From an uncultured Planococcus sp. (lineage in GTDB: Bacteria; Bacillota; Bacilli; Bacillales_A; Planococcaceae): DNA of 64,000 bases. A program made the position numbers and the translations under genes. Of the stretch, positions 27,237-37,165 are shown piece by piece (position 1 is the first letter of the stretch; every line of letters begins with the position of its first letter). The notes under the pieces were generated by a model, which saw nothing but the letters and a program-made list of their open reading frames with translations, made no database searches and was not told the DNA's origin. Where the stretch lies: the NCBI GenBank assembly GCA_947502505.1, contig CANNAE010000004.1, positions 62,001 to 126,000 on the forward strand. Reading direction: 5' to 3'.

Positions 27237-28058
27237 TCAGCCGAATCGACCTGAAATATAATCCTCTGTCCGTTTATCGGCAGGGTTGGAGAAAATGGTA
27301 TCCGTGCGGTCATATTCGATGACTTCCCCGTTCAGGAAGAAGGCGGTTTTGTCGGAAATCCGCGCAGCTTGCTGCATATTATGCGTAACGATGATGATGC
27401 TGTATTGCTCTTTCAATTCCTGCACCAATTCCTCGATCTTCAATGTCGAAATCGGGTCGAGCGCAGAAGTCGGTTCGTCCATCAAGATGACGTCTGGTTC
27501 GATCGCCAATGTCCGTGCGATGCAGATCCGCTGTTGCTGGCCGCCTGAAATTCCATAGGCGTTCTCGTTCAAGCGGTCTTTCACTTCGTCCCAGATGGCT
27601 GCGCCGCGCAAGCTTTTTTCGACGATTTCATCCAGGATTTTCTTGTTTTTAATGCCGTGGATGCGCGGCCCGTAAGCGATATTATCGTAAATCGATTTCG
27701 GGAACGGGTTCGGCTTTTGGAATACCATGCCGACGCGCGTGCGCAATTCTTCAACGCCGTAGCTGGATTCGAAGATATTGCGGCCGCGGTATTGGATTTC
27801 CCCTGAAGTTTTCACAGAAGGCACCAGCTCCACCATGCGGTTCAATGTTTTCAAATACGTCGATTTCCCGCATCCCGATGGCCCGATAATGGCCGTCACT
27901 TCGTTTTCCCCGATTTCCAAATCAATGTTTTTCAAGGCATGGTTATTGCCATACCATAGATTCAATTGGCGTGTGCTGTAGACACTTTCCTTATCGGCTT
28001 GTTCCGCCGTAACGGGCCGTGCCGTATCGATTTTCGTTTTGATTGTTGCTGTGTTCAT
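27237..28058 (-). CDS. pstB: Phosphate ABC transporter ATP-binding protein
   Basis: 273 residues. Walker [14 protein letters not shown]-loop [15 protein letters not shown], signature [16 protein letters not shown], Walker [14 protein letters not shown], all as in PstB (including the NPFPKSI phosphate-family Q-loop). Energises uptake of inorganic phosphate with PstC/PstA. The N-terminal 25 residues are an unusual, family-variable lead. 26 nt from pstA. Confidence 0.97.
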   Translation of the reverse strand: MNTATIKTKIDTARPVTAEQADKESVYSTRQLNLWYGNNHALKNIDLEIGENEVTAIIGPSGCGKSTYLKTLNRMVELVPSVKTSGEIQYRGRNIFESSYGVEELRTRVGMVFQKPNPFPKSIYDNIAYGPRIHGIKNKKILDEIVEKSLRGAAIWDEVKDRLNENAYGISGGQQQRICIARTLAIEPDVILMDEPTSALDPISTLKIEELVQELKEQYSIIIVTHNMQQAARISDKTAFFLNGEVIEYDRTDTIFSNPADKRTEDYISGRFG

Positions 28059-28084
28059 AATGAACTCCCCTTCCGCATGACACT

Positions 28085-28963
28085 TTAATAGGATTTATCG
28101 AATTTGTTCCGAATGAAGACTGCTATTGAATTCATGAAAAGCAGCACGACCATCAAGACGATGATTCCGGCAGCTGCGACCGTTAGGAACTCAGCTTGCG
28201 GGCGGCTTGACCAGTCATAGATCTGCATCGGCAAGGCCGTGAATGTGTCCATGACCCCTTCCGGCAAGAATTGGATGATGACCGGGATGCCGACGACGAT
28301 GAGCGGCGCGGTTTCCCCTATGGCCCGGGACAAAGCTAGGATGCTGCCTGTCAGGATGCCGGGAATGGCTGCGGGCAAGATGATGCGCACGATGGTCTGC
28401 CATTTGGTAGCACCCATTCCGTAAGATGCATCGCGCAATTCACCCGGAACCGAGCGGATCGCTTCTTGTGCCGCCACGATAATGACCGGCAGGATGAGCA
28501 AGCTCATCGTAAACCCTGCAGCGAGTACGCTGTTGCCGAGTGCCAGTGCACGGACGAAGATTGTCAGCCCAAGAAGCCCGAAGACGACTGATGGAACCCC
28601 TGCCAAGTTGGAAATATTCATTTGGATGAATGAAGTGATGCGCCCTTTTTTGGCGTATTCCTCTAAATAAATCGCAGATCCCACTCCAAGCAAAATGGAT
28701 GTAGGGGCGACCACGGCCATCAACCAAATCGAGCCGACGAGCGCCGCCTTGATCCCTGCTTGGTCCGGGAATCGTGAAGCGAAATTCGTCAGGAAGTCGA
28801 GCGAGAGATGCCCGGCCCCTTGACTGACAATCCGGTATAGCAAAATGACCAGTGCCAATAGCGCAAGCGCAGTGGCGAACATGAAAAGCCCTTGAAAAAC
28901 CCGGTTGATGACCATCCGGCCGTTCATGCGCCGAACGACTTTTTCCTGTTCAATGTATCTCAT
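28085..28963 (-). CDS. pstA: Phosphate ABC transporter permease PstA
   Basis: 292 residues, six membrane helices, with the permease EAA loop [32 protein letters not shown] near 170-200. Forms the channel with PstC. Start 2 nt after the pstC stop with GGGAGG overlapping the pstC end. Confidence 0.96.
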   Translation of the reverse strand: MRYIEQEKVVRRMNGRMVINRVFQGLFMFATALALLALVILLYRIVSQGAGHLSLDFLTNFASRFPDQAGIKAALVGSIWLMAVVAPTSILLGVGSAIYLEEYAKKGRITSFIQMNISNLAGVPSVVFGLLGLTIFVRALALGNSVLAAGFTMSLLILPVIIVAAQEAIRSVPGELRDASYGMGATKWQTIVRIILPAAIPGILTGSILALSRAIGETAPLIVVGIPVIIQFLPEGVMDTFTALPMQIYDWSSRPQAEFLTVAAAGIIVLMVVLLFMNSIAVFIRNKFDKSY

Positions 28964-28964
28964 C

Positions 28965-29891
28965 TTAATATTCCTCCCGGAAACGTTTTGACATATAGCC
29001 TGCCAGGATATTCATCGCCATCGTGAAGAGGAATAAAGTGAACCCGACCGCATAGATGGAATAGTAGATCGTCGTCCCATAGCCGGCATCGCCTTTGGAT
29101 ACTTGCACGATATAGGCCGTCATGGTCTGGATCGAACCGGTGAAATCGCCATCGAACTTCGGCGTTGAACCGGCCGCAAGCGACACGATCATCGTCTCGC
29201 CGATTGCACGGGACAAGCCGAGCACAACCGAAGCGATAATGCCGGACAATGCTGCGGGAACGGTGATTTTCCATGCCACTTCAAATTTTGTCGAACCCAT
29301 CGCGAGTGCCCCGTCGCGGATGCTTTTCGGAACGGACGACATGGCATCCTCCGACAACGAAGCGATCATTGGGATGATCATGATGCCGACGACAATCCCC
29401 GGTGAAATCGCATTGAAGATTTTGATCTCCGGAAAAAAGCTTTGCAAGACTGGTGTCACGAATGTCAGGGCGAAAAAGCCGTAGACGATGGTCGGGACTC
29501 CCGCCAGCACTTCAAGTACCGGCTTTACGATGCGCCTTACATTGTCAGACGCGTATTCGCTCAAGTAAATGGCAGCTGAAATGCCGATCGGCACGGCCAC
29601 GATAATCGCGATGCCGGTAATTTTCAATGTGCCGATGATCAAAGGCCAAATGCCGAATTGCGCTCCGCTATTGGCGAACGGCAGCCAAGTCGTGCCGAGA
29701 ATGAAATCGGTTAGCGGCACTCTCGTAAAGAAAGTGAACGTTTCAATGATCAAGGTCAGCACAATCCCGATGGTTGTTAAAACCGAAACAGAAGCGATCA
29801 AAAACAACAGGATCGGTATGAGCTTCTCAATAATTTTTTTGCTTTTTTTATCTTTCGACTTTGCGATCAGTTCTTGAACCGATGTCCGCAT
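28965..29891 (-). CDS. pstC: Phosphate ABC transporter permease PstC
   Basis: 308 residues from ATG 29891 (MRTSVQELIAKSKDKKSKK), which has GAAAGGGGA upstream; the frame is open to 29915 without support. About six membrane helices and the EAA loop SIRDGALAMGSTKFEVAWKITVPAALSGI. Contains the conserved LPFANSGAQFGIWPLIIGTL periplasmic-face region. Confidence 0.96.
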   Translation of the reverse strand: MRTSVQELIAKSKDKKSKKIIEKLIPILLFLIASVSVLTTIGIVLTLIIETFTFFTRVPLTDFILGTTWLPFANSGAQFGIWPLIIGTLKITGIAIIVAVPIGISAAIYLSEYASDNVRRIVKPVLEVLAGVPTIVYGFFALTFVTPVLQSFFPEIKIFNAISPGIVVGIMIIPMIASLSEDAMSSVPKSIRDGALAMGSTKFEVAWKITVPAALSGIIASVVLGLSRAIGETMIVSLAAGSTPKFDGDFTGSIQTMTAYIVQVSKGDAGYGTTIYYSIYAVGFTLFLFTMAMNILAGYMSKRFREEY

Positions 29892-29962
29892 AATAGAATC
29901 CCCTTTCAACCGCAAAAGGCGAGCAGTAGCTGCTCACCCTAAGACTGAACTTGCAACTAGAT

Positions 29963-30919
29963 TTATTTCAACGCTTTCAGGTCTGACAAGCCTTGCTCGT
30001 AATCTTCTACTGCTAGTGGAACGTATCCGACGGCTTCAGCCATTTGCCCGGCGTTCTCCAACGTGAATTGCATGAAATCGTAAGCCGCTTCATTTTCAGC
30101 GATTTTCGCATTGTTGGCATATGTGAAGAGCGGACGCGATAATGGCGAATAGTCGCCGGATTCGATTGTTTCAGGAGTTGGCTCGACGCCATCGATCGTC
30201 ACGACTTTCAATGTATCTTGGTTCGCGATGTAATAAGCATATCCGAAGAATCCGATCGCATTAGGATCTCCTTGGATCCCTTGTACGAGTGTGTTGTCGT
30301 CTTCAGACAATGTGGCTGATTCGACGATGTCTTCCTCTTCTAGGATGACTTCATTGAAATAATCGTAAGTTCCGGACGCCGTTCCCGGTGCATAAAAGAC
30401 AACTTCTTCATCCGGCCATTCCGAGTTGATATCCGACCACATTTTCGCGCTGCCATCTTCTACCCATAGTTTTTTCAAATCTTCTACGGTCAAGTCTTCC
30501 ACCCAGTCATTTTCCTGGTTGACGACTACCGAAAGCCCATCATAGGCAAGCAGGAATTCTGAGTATTCGATGCCCGCTTCTTCTAAAGCAGCTGCTTCTT
30601 CATCTTTAATCGGTCTAGAGGCATTTGAGAAAGCTGTTTCACCTTGGATGAATTTTTCAAATCCGCCTCCTGTTCCGGATACGCCAACTGTTACTTGGAC
30701 TTCCGGTTGGACTGCTGCGTATTCTTCGACAATGCCTTCAAGGATTGGGGCTACTGTAGAAGAACCATCACCAGCTACCGAACCTTCTACTACTGCTTCG
30801 TCTGAAGATGAATCAGCCGATTCGCTGCCCTGTGCAGTTTCTTCCGTGCTGCCGCATGCTCCAAGTACGAATGCCGTTCCAAGAATTGTTGATGCCATAG
30901 CGAATTTCCAGTTTCTCAT
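29963..30919 (-). CDS. pstS: Phosphate-binding lipoprotein PstS
   Basis: Extracytoplasmic receptor of the high-affinity phosphate transporter. 318 residues from ATG 30919. Signal peptide with lipobox LGAC, lipidated Cys22; then a Ser/Glu/Asp-rich linker. Phosphate-binding loops GDGSSTVAPI, GTGGGFEKF, ASRPI and GTASGTYDYF are present. First gene of the pst operon behind a strong Pho box. Confidence 0.96.
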   Translation of the reverse strand: MRNWKFAMASTILGTAFVLGACGSTEETAQGSESADSSSDEAVVEGSVAGDGSSTVAPILEGIVEEYAAVQPEVQVTVGVSGTGGGFEKFIQGETAFSNASRPIKDEEAAALEEAGIEYSEFLLAYDGLSVVVNQENDWVEDLTVEDLKKLWVEDGSAKMWSDINSEWPDEEVVFYAPGTASGTYDYFNEVILEEEDIVESATLSEDDNTLVQGIQGDPNAIGFFGYAYYIANQDTLKVVTIDGVEPTPETIESGDYSPLSRPLFTYANNAKIAENEAAYDFMQFTLENAGQMAEAVGYVPLAVEDYEQGLSDLKALK

Positions 30920-30976
30920 TTTAATGTTTCCCCCTAATATGGTTTGTTGTTTACAAGACCAACTATACGGTTCTAT

Positions 30977-31015
30977 TGTTGAGGACATATGAAGCCATTG
31001 TTAAGAAATTGTAAA
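30977..31015 (-). promoter_or_regulatory. PhoP (Pho) box of the pst operon
   Basis: Four direct hexamers spaced 11 bp apart on the minus strand: TTTACA (31010-31015), TTAACA (30999-31004), TTCATA (30988-30993), TCAACA (30977-30982). This matches the B. subtilis-type TT(A/C/T)A(C/T)A repeat. A TATAGT -10 sits 9 nt further on (30962-30967). Confidence 0.88.
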
Positions 31016-31040
31016 TGACGAAAGTCTTAGAGAAAACGCC

Positions 31041-31091
31041 AAAAAACCGCCCGGCCATCATCCTCATAAGGACTTTGGTCGGGCGGTTTCT
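31041..31091 (-). terminator. Terminator after pbpA
   Basis: AAACCGCCCGA / CCGGGCGGTTT stem with a long loop and T-tail on the minus strand, between pbpA and the pst operon. Confidence 0.75.
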
Positions 31092-31115
31092 TCTATCTAC
31101 TATTGGATAGCTTAA

Positions 31116-33284
31116 TTAGTCAAGCCGAGTGCCGCTAAAAGGCGGCTTGATTTCATTCGCTTCGTCTTCACTGCGCTGTTCTTTCAACTCAAAATACTTG
31201 TCAGCTGCAGCGCGGGCGATTTCATTATTCGTTTTTGGAACTTGGGTCGGGTCGGTTGTCACAAATGGAATAACGACGGCATATGCGATTTCCGGGTCTT
31301 CATAAGGAGCGAAGCCGACATGTGCGATATTGACGTTTAAGGTATTGTGTAATTCATGGCCGCGCTCGAAGAAATACGCTTCCGCCGTCCCGGTCTTGCC
31401 GGCTGCGGTATATGGCGTGTCGCTAAACTGGGCGCGCGCTGAACCGGAGCTGCCGATGTAAACATTGCGCATGCCTTCTTTGACTCGGTCGATTTCTTCT
31501 TGCGTATTGTCGATGCGATTCATGATTTTCGGTTCGATAATGGTCTCGATCGGGCCAAGCGTTTCGCCGTCCGGGGAAGCTTGGCGGATTTCCTTGACGA
31601 CATGCGGCTGCATGCGGTAACCGTCGTTTGCAATAGTAGAAATATATTGGGCGAGTTGCATCGGCGTATACGTATCAAACTGGCCGATCGCAAGGTCTAA
31701 TAATTTCGTTCCAGGATATGTTCCGCCAAGATAACCGGTGCCTTCGTTCGGCAAATCGAGTCCTGTTTCAACACCAAGGCCGAACTGTGCGAAAGAATTA
31801 CGCATCAATGCAAAACTTTCAGGAGCCACGCTTAATGGGCTATTGTATTGATATTGTCGATCCGCGATATCCAATGCAATTTTGAACATATAGACGTTGG
31901 ACGACCGTTCAATCGCCATCAAATCATTCATCGGGATGCGATTGAACGGGGTCGTATTGAAAATCGAGTTTTTCTGTTTCGTCACAGCGAACTTCAACGG
32001 TTCGTCGATCTGCACTTCACCGATTTCAACGGCATCTTGTGCATAACCCGTCAGCAAGGTCGCCCCTTTGACGGTTGATCCCATTTCATGGGCTGCAGTG
32101 AACGTGCCGAACGCATAATCGCTGACGATGCGCTTGCCGTTGTCATCTTCGCCGACACGCTTGCCGACCATCGATAGCACTTCCCCGTTGCGCGGATCCA
32201 TCATGACCAAATAAGCGTCTTTGACCAATTCTGAATTCGGGCCCGCTTTCAGTGCAAGCAATTTTTCTTCGACGATTTGTTCCAATTCGTATTGAAGCTC
32301 ACTATCGATAGTCAAAACCAAATCTTTTCCTGGTTCGCCTTCGTCTACCGTTTCCGTTTCGATTACGCGGCCGCGGCCATCTGTAAGATTTTTAACGATC
32401 GATTTCTGGCCTTGCAGCACATCTTCATACTGCTGTTCCAAAAAGCTCGTCCCCACGCGGTCATTGCGTGAATAATCACGGCTTAAATAATAATCGAGGC
32501 GGTTGGCCGGGATTCCTTGGTCAGGCGTCGTCGTGCTGCCGAGAATCGTCAAGTCGGTCATTTTTACGCGCTTCCAGTCAGTGACTGTGTTGACGCCTTC
32601 TAGTTTCGGGTCAGTCAAGCGCTCTGAAACCACTGCGAACTCTTCATCGGTCACGCCTTCGCCTTTGATGATCTGTGGCGACAGGGCATAGCCTGAAGTC
32701 ATTTCACGATAAATCGCGAGAACTTCCAGCTCTTCATCCGTCAGGCTATCAAGTTCTTCATCGGTGATTTTGTCACGGATCAAGGCATCGAGTTTTTGCT
32801 GTTTTTCTTTTTGTGTCGCATCTTCCGCTTCAATCGCAGCACGTTCTTCAGCTGTGACTTTTTCAGTTGCGCTTTCCGTATTCAATTGTATGTAAAAGTC
32901 TTGCTTATCGCGCAAAGTGACTTTTTTCGTATCTTTTTCGATCAACTTGGCGAGCTCTTTTGCCACTTCCATCATTTCACTGCTCTTAGTCGTCTGCATC
33001 TTCGTGTAAGTGATGCTGTTGACGGGCTCGTTGTCCACTTGCAGGCGCCCGGCAGAATCAAAAATGCGTCCACGCGGAACGCTCGTATTGACTGCCACTT
33101 CTTCGGTTCTGGCAATCGCGCGGGCGTAATCTTCCCCTTTGACGATCTGCAAATACCCTAGCCGCAGGATGAGCATGGAAAACAGCAGAAAAATAGCAAA
33201 AAAGAGAATGTTCATCCGAAAGGTCGTATTGGACTGGAGTTTGGACTTCGCCAGCGAAACACGCCTTTTTTGAGGGGTTTTCAT
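31116..33284 (-). CDS. pbpA: Class B penicillin-binding protein (PBP2A type)
   Basis: Transpeptidase that crosslinks peptidoglycan, elongation-type. 722 residues from ATG 33284 with AAAGGAG 10 nt upstream; a TTG-initiated longer frame overlaps the sodA terminator and is unlikely. Membrane helix about 24-45, pedestal dimerisation domain (LGYLQIVKGEDYARAI, RGRIFDSAGRLQVDN), an acidic charged insert about 150-200 (KEKQQKLDALIRDKITDEEL), then the catalytic domain: STVKG (SxxK), SSN, KTGTAE. Place next to sodA and pst matches B. subtilis pbpA. Confidence 0.93.
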   Translation of the reverse strand: MKTPQKRRVSLAKSKLQSNTTFRMNILFFAIFLLFSMLILRLGYLQIVKGEDYARAIARTEEVAVNTSVPRGRIFDSAGRLQVDNEPVNSITYTKMQTTKSSEMMEVAKELAKLIEKDTKKVTLRDKQDFYIQLNTESATEKVTAEERAAIEAEDATQKEKQQKLDALIRDKITDEELDSLTDEELEVLAIYREMTSGYALSPQIIKGEGVTDEEFAVVSERLTDPKLEGVNTVTDWKRVKMTDLTILGSTTTPDQGIPANRLDYYLSRDYSRNDRVGTSFLEQQYEDVLQGQKSIVKNLTDGRGRVIETETVDEGEPGKDLVLTIDSELQYELEQIVEEKLLALKAGPNSELVKDAYLVMMDPRNGEVLSMVGKRVGEDDNGKRIVSDYAFGTFTAAHEMGSTVKGATLLTGYAQDAVEIGEVQIDEPLKFAVTKQKNSIFNTTPFNRIPMNDLMAIERSSNVYMFKIALDIADRQYQYNSPLSVAPESFALMRNSFAQFGLGVETGLDLPNEGTGYLGGTYPGTKLLDLAIGQFDTYTPMQLAQYISTIANDGYRMQPHVVKEIRQASPDGETLGPIETIIEPKIMNRIDNTQEEIDRVKEGMRNVYIGSSGSARAQFSDTPYTAAGKTGTAEAYFFERGHELHNTLNVNIAHVGFAPYEDPEIAYAVVIPFVTTDPTQVPKTNNEIARAAADKYFELKEQRSEDEANEIKPPFSGTRLD

Positions 33285-33337
33285 GAGCGCGTAGCTCCTT
33301 TCAAAAAAATATCCAGTTGTTAGTATAGCATGGACAT

Positions 33338-33376
33338 AAAAAAACACACACTTTTTCAGACGAAAAAGTGTGTGTC
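33338..33376 (-). terminator. Terminator after sodA
   Basis: ACACACACTTTTTC / GAAAAAGTGTGTGT 14-bp stem with a 4-nt loop, then eight T on the minus strand. Confidence 0.9.
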
Positions 33377-33396
33377 CGGGTTTCAATATTTAACAA

Positions 33397-34005
33397 TTAT
33401 TTAGCAGCTTCGTAGCGCTTGGACACTTCGTCCCAGTTGACAACGTTCCAGAATGCTGCCAAATAGTCCGGGCGGCGGTTCTGGTATTTCAAGTAGTAAG
33501 CGTGTTCCCAAACGTCCACTCCAAGAATCGGCGTTTTGCCTTCTGATAGTGGAGAATCCTGGTTTGGCGTTGAAGTAACTTCCAACTCGCCGTTAGAAAC
33601 GACTAGCCAAGCCCAGCCAGAACCAAAGCGTGTTTTGCCTGCAGCTTCGAATTTTTCTTTGAACTCGTCAAAGCTTCCGAATTTGCTGTTGATAGCGTCT
33701 GCTACTGCGCCAGTTGGCTGTCCTCCGCCGTTCGGGGAAAGAAGCTGCCAGAATAGCGAGTGGTTCGCGTGGCCGCCGCCATTGTTGCGGACAGCTGTGC
33801 GGATGTTTTCCGGCACTGCGTTCAAGTCAGAAACCAATTCTTCGATTGATTTTGAAGAAAGATCGTCATGACCTTCCAAGGCCGCATTTACGTTCGTTAC
33901 GTACGTGTTGTGGTGTTTCGTGTGGTGGATGTTCATTGTTTCTTTGTCGATGTGCGGTTCTAGCGCATCGTACGCGTAAGGTAGTTCCGGTAATTCGTAT
34001 GCCAT
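33397..34005 (-). CDS. sodA: Superoxide dismutase (Mn/Fe type)
   Basis: Dismutates superoxide in the cytosol. 202 residues; starts [20 protein letters not shown]. Metal ligands: His in HHTKHH, His in [11 protein letters not shown], Asp and His in [12 protein letters not shown]. Gly/Gln pattern fits the Mn type, but Fe or cambialistic use cannot be told from sequence. AAGGAGG ribosome site. Monocistronic with a strong terminator. Confidence 0.96.
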   Translation of the reverse strand: MAYELPELPYAYDALEPHIDKETMNIHHTKHHNTYVTNVNAALEGHDDLSSKSIEELVSDLNAVPENIRTAVRNNGGGHANHSLFWQLLSPNGGGQPTGAVADAINSKFGSFDEFKEKFEAAGKTRFGSGWAWLVVSNGELEVTSTPNQDSPLSEGKTPILGVDVWEHAYYLKYQNRRPDYLAAFWNVVNWDEVSKRYEAAK

Positions 34006-34122
34006 GATTAAATTCCTCCTTGAGTCTATTGTTCTACTTTCTTAGCGTATCAAAATTTTCAGACCGACACAAATATAAAGCATATGGGCCTGCCTTTTTC
34101 AGACCTTAGTCGGAGAAGGCAA

Positions 34123-34605
34123 TCAAATGACCCAGAAAAACAAGCCGACCATCACGGCCTGGATGATGCCTTTGGTCAATGCGGAAGTGATAAAACCGAC
34201 CACCGAGCCGATTCCGGAACGAATCGATTTTTTGATCGATGACTTGTTGACGATGATTTCCGCAAGGATGGCACCGAGGAACGGGCCGATCAGGATGCCG
34301 GCAAACGGAATGATGAATGGGCCGAAAATCAAGCCGACCGTGCTGCCTATCAACCCGGCTTTTGAACCGCCGAATTTCTTGATGCCGACCGCATTGGCCA
34401 GGAAATCCGCTCCAAACAGGAGCAAAACGAACAAGATTTCGATCAGCCAGAACCACCAAGGCAACTCAGCAAAGCTGAAAAACAGGCCATAAATGATGAA
34501 TCCGCCAAAAATGAACAGCGACGCCGGGATGACCGGATAAACTAAGCCGATGAAGCCGATGGCAAAAAACACGAGCACAAAAATCCAGCCGACAATTTCG
34601 AGCAT
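34123..34605 (-). CDS. DUF456 family membrane protein (YqgC-like)
   Basis: 160 residues, about four membrane helices and glycine-rich loops (GADFLANAVGIKKFGGSKAGLIGSTVGLIFGPFIIPFAG), the DUF456 signature. Function unknown. ATG 34605 follows GGAGGG; the preceding GTG is adjacent but worse placed. Same neighbour of sodA as in B. subtilis. Confidence 0.88.
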   Translation of the reverse strand: MLEIVGWIFVLVFFAIGFIGLVYPVIPASLFIFGGFIIYGLFFSFAELPWWFWLIEILFVLLLFGADFLANAVGIKKFGGSKAGLIGSTVGLIFGPFIIPFAGILIGPFLGAILAEIIVNKSSIKKSIRSGIGSVVGFITSALTKGIIQAVMVGLFFWVI

Positions 34606-34631
34606 CACAAGCCCTCCTTTACGATATAAAA

Positions 34632-34684
34632 ACTCCCTTTCATCGTGCCCTACATTTCAAGAAATGTAAAGGATGAAAGGGAGT
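34632..34684 (-). terminator. Long terminator hairpin after the Na/Pi cotransporter
   Basis: ACTCCCTTTCATC / GATGAAAGGGAGT 13-bp outer stem enclosing a smaller ACATTTC / GAAATGT hairpin, then TTTTTATA on the minus strand. Confidence 0.8.
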
Positions 34685-34689
34685 ATGGA

Positions 34690-36321
34690 TCATGTGCGGT
34701 TGCCGAGAATGGCTTCCGCGATATTGACGGAGTGATCGCCGATGCGCTCCAAATTGCTGACGATATCGACGAAGACGATTCCCGCTTGAGCGGAACATGC
34801 GCCTTCGTTCAGGCGAAGGATGTGTTTCTTGCGGAATTTGCGTTCCATTTTGTCGATCAGGTCTTCCTGCTCTGCCACTTCACGCGCAAGTTCATGGCTT
34901 GTCGTGTCGAGTGCATCCAGTGATTTTGAAACAGTGGCAATGGTCAATGTGAACATTTCGTCCAAGTCTTCCATGGCTTCCCCTGTTAATTTCACTTTAT
35001 TGGCTTCCTGGTAATCGATCAATTCGATGATGTTCTCGAAATGATCGCCGATCCGTTCGATATCACGGACCGTTTCCATCAGCATGGTATGGCGAGTGGA
35101 ATCTGCCGCTGAAATCGACTCTGCGGAAATGAGCACCAAGTAATCGGTGATTTTGCCATCCAGGTTATTGATGGCATCTTCCAATTGGTAGCCCATCTCA
35201 GCATTTTTCTTGCTTTTCGTTTTCAAATATTCATACGTTTCTTCCAAGCCTTGCACAGAATATTTACCCATGCGCAATACCTCTTCTTTGGCTTGGCCAA
35301 GCGCGATCGATGGCGACTGCTCGATAAAGTTCAAGTCCAGGTGCTTCGGCTTGAATTCGACAAGCACTTCGTCCCCTGGAATCACTTTTGTGACGAGGTA
35401 TGCCCAAGCGCCGATCAACGGGAATTGGATCAAGGTATTCGCGATGTTGAACGTACCGTGGGCAAATGCGATTTGCATTTTCGCCTCCAAGTTCAACACA
35501 GTAGTAATCCATTCAACATAGGCTGTAAACGGCACGAGCAAGATTAGGAAAATGACGGAGCCGATAACATTGAACAAGACGTGGACAGCTGCTGCACGGC
35601 GCGCGGCAATGGATGTCCCGAGAGCTGCGAGCACCGCTGTAACTGTCGTCCCGATATTGTCACCGAATAGAACCGGCAAGGCTGCATCAAGCGAAAGCAA
35701 GTCTTCTGCATACAAGCCTTGCAAGATGGCGATCGTCCCGCTGGAGCTTTGGACGATGAACGTGAAGATTGTCCCTGCTGCAACGCCGAGGATCGGGAAT
35801 TCACTCAAGTTTACGGTCATGTCGATGAAGGCTGGCAATTCACGCAGCGGCTTCATCGCTCCGCTCATGGTTTCCATCCCGAAGAACAATCCACCGAAAC
35901 CGAAAATGACTTGCCCGATGTTTTGGACTTGGTTTTTCTTGAAGAAGAAAATCAAGAAAGCCCCTACAGCCATGATCGGCAAGGAATAAGCACCGACATC
36001 AAGGCCGATGATGAAGGCGGTGACGGTTGTCCCGATATTCGCCCCCATGATGACTCCGATTGCCTGTCTTAGCGTCATGAAGCCGGCACTTACCAGCCCG
36101 ACAACGATAACGGTCGTCCCTGAACTTGATTGGATCAGAATCGTTACAATAATCCCGACCAAGACACCCATGAACGGATTGGTCGTAAAGCGGTCCAAGA
36201 TGTCCCGCAGTTTATCGCCTGCAGCTTTCTGCAAGGCATCACCCATATACTTGATTGAGAATAGGAAAATACCGAGACCCCCGAAGAAGGAAAACAGCAA
36301 TTCCTGCCAATTCATTTCCAC
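34690..36321 (-). CDS. Na+/phosphate cotransporter family protein with PhoU-like tail
   Basis: 543 residues. N-terminal two Na/Pi repeats with QSSSGTTVIVVGLVSAG and QSSSGTIAILQG (signature QSSS loops) and about nine membrane helices to residue ~310, then a cytosolic PhoU-like helical domain (380-540) with RDIERIGDHFENI and SNLERIGDHSVNIAEA. Low-affinity phosphate uptake is the usual role of the NptA family. Initiation at GTG 36321 or ATG 36315 is not decided by the weak AGGAG. Preceded by Pho-box-like repeats. Confidence 0.92.
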   Translation of the reverse strand: MEMNWQELLFSFFGGLGIFLFSIKYMGDALQKAAGDKLRDILDRFTTNPFMGVLVGIIVTILIQSSSGTTVIVVGLVSAGFMTLRQAIGVIMGANIGTTVTAFIIGLDVGAYSLPIMAVGAFLIFFFKKNQVQNIGQVIFGFGGLFFGMETMSGAMKPLRELPAFIDMTVNLSEFPILGVAAGTIFTFIVQSSSGTIAILQGLYAEDLLSLDAALPVLFGDNIGTTVTAVLAALGTSIAARRAAAVHVLFNVIGSVIFLILLVPFTAYVEWITTVLNLEAKMQIAFAHGTFNIANTLIQFPLIGAWAYLVTKVIPGDEVLVEFKPKHLDLNFIEQSPSIALGQAKEEVLRMGKYSVQGLEETYEYLKTKSKKNAEMGYQLEDAINNLDGKITDYLVLISAESISAADSTRHTMLMETVRDIERIGDHFENIIELIDYQEANKVKLTGEAMEDLDEMFTLTIATVSKSLDALDTTSHELAREVAEQEDLIDKMERKFRKKHILRLNEGACSAQAGIVFVDIVSNLERIGDHSVNIAEAILGNRT

Positions 36322-36356
36322 GATTCACATTCAACTCCTAAATATAACGTATTGAC

Positions 36357-36395
36357 ACCTCACCTATTATGAAGACTTCGCTAAGTAAATGTAAA
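36357..36395 (-). promoter_or_regulatory. Candidate Pho box upstream of the Na/Pi cotransporter
   Basis: Minus-strand hexamers at 11-bp spacing: TTTACA (36390-36395), TTAGCG (36379-36384), TTCATA (36368-36373), TGAGGT (36357-36362). Two are good matches and two poor. A TATATT -10 (36341-36346) lies 10 nt further, close to the geometry at pstS. Confidence 0.5.
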
Positions 36396-36491
36396 TACCT
36401 TTATTGAAAATTTACAAACCCGTAACATAAGCCCCCAGCATTCCCTATTTTACGTGATAATATTACAATACAACCTGAAAGGAAGATCGCT

Positions 36492-37007
36492 GTGAATCTC
36501 TATCAATTATTAAAAGCCAGTTTCATGGAACCGAAAAAACGGGGGGCGGTCCGCATAATGCCGATCGGCCGCATTCTTAAATTCGTGTTTCTTTTCATCA
36601 CTATCCTATCGGTGCTGTCATTCGCCGAATTTCAGCTTGGCATCGGCTCGAGCTCCTCGGAACTTGAAGGCTTGCTGCAATTCATCGAAGAAATTGACTG
36701 GCTGCTCTACCCATTCGCGCTTGTTTTCTTGTTTGTCTCGACGACGCTCTACCATTTTATCAAGATTAGCGTGTTTGCGGCATTCGGCTATGGATTTCTC
36801 GCCTGGCTCAAGCGCCGCGGCGAATACCGGCATATGTGGCGCACTGCGGCACTCGCCGTGACCGTCCCGACAATCGCCGCGTATGTGGCAAGCTTCTGGG
36901 TCAATAGCTTATGGATATCCTTCATCACCAGTTTGTGGACGCTGTTTCTTCTATATAGTGCAGCGCGATTTTACCCGAAAGCCCCGCCAGCCAAAAAAAC
37001 ACGCTAA
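36492..37007 (+). CDS. DUF1189-like membrane protein (YqgB-like)
   Basis: 171 residues, starting with GTG after GAAAGGAAG. Membrane segments about 27-46, 70-90, 96-110, 118-135 and 138-160. The N-terminus MNLYQLLKASFMEPKKRGAVRIMPIGRI is the DUF1189-type lead. Function unknown. Divergent from the cotransporter gene and followed by ispG on the same strand; shorter than B. subtilis YqgB, so the family call is moderate. Confidence 0.65.
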   Translation: MNLYQLLKASFMEPKKRGAVRIMPIGRILKFVFLFITILSVLSFAEFQLGIGSSSSELEGLLQFIEEIDWLLYPFALVFLFVSTTLYHFIKISVFAAFGYGFLAWLKRRGEYRHMWRTAALAVTVPTIAAYVASFWVNSLWISFITSLWTLFLLYSAARFYPKAPPAKKTR

Positions 37008-37084
37008 TATTGCATGGCTGTAAAGAATCCGCTCGGTACAGCCGTCTTTCTTGTCTTTTCAAACGAGACACTGCTAAAATGGCT

Positions 37085-37165
37085 ATAGGCAAGAGAAATA
37101 GACCTGCACGGGAATTTCGTGCCAAGGTAAGCTGAGTAACCGTCCGGATTACCGGAAACTCACAA
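37085..37165 (+). ncRNA. Structured 5' leader of ispG (unassigned)
   Basis: After a likely promoter (TTGTCT, 18 nt, TAAAAT at about 37074-37079) the ispG leader folds into two hairpins: GCACG/CGTGC (37106-37122), and TGAGT-AA-CCG ... CGG-AA-ACTCA (37133-37162) with a symmetric AA/AA internal loop. It is followed 4 nt later by the AAAGGAG ribosome site. It matches no riboswitch class I recognise. Confidence 0.4.

Noticed and set aside
33285-33386. TTG-started extension of pbpA
   Set aside because: It crosses the sodA terminator; the ATG at 33284 has a good ribosome site and a family-like start.
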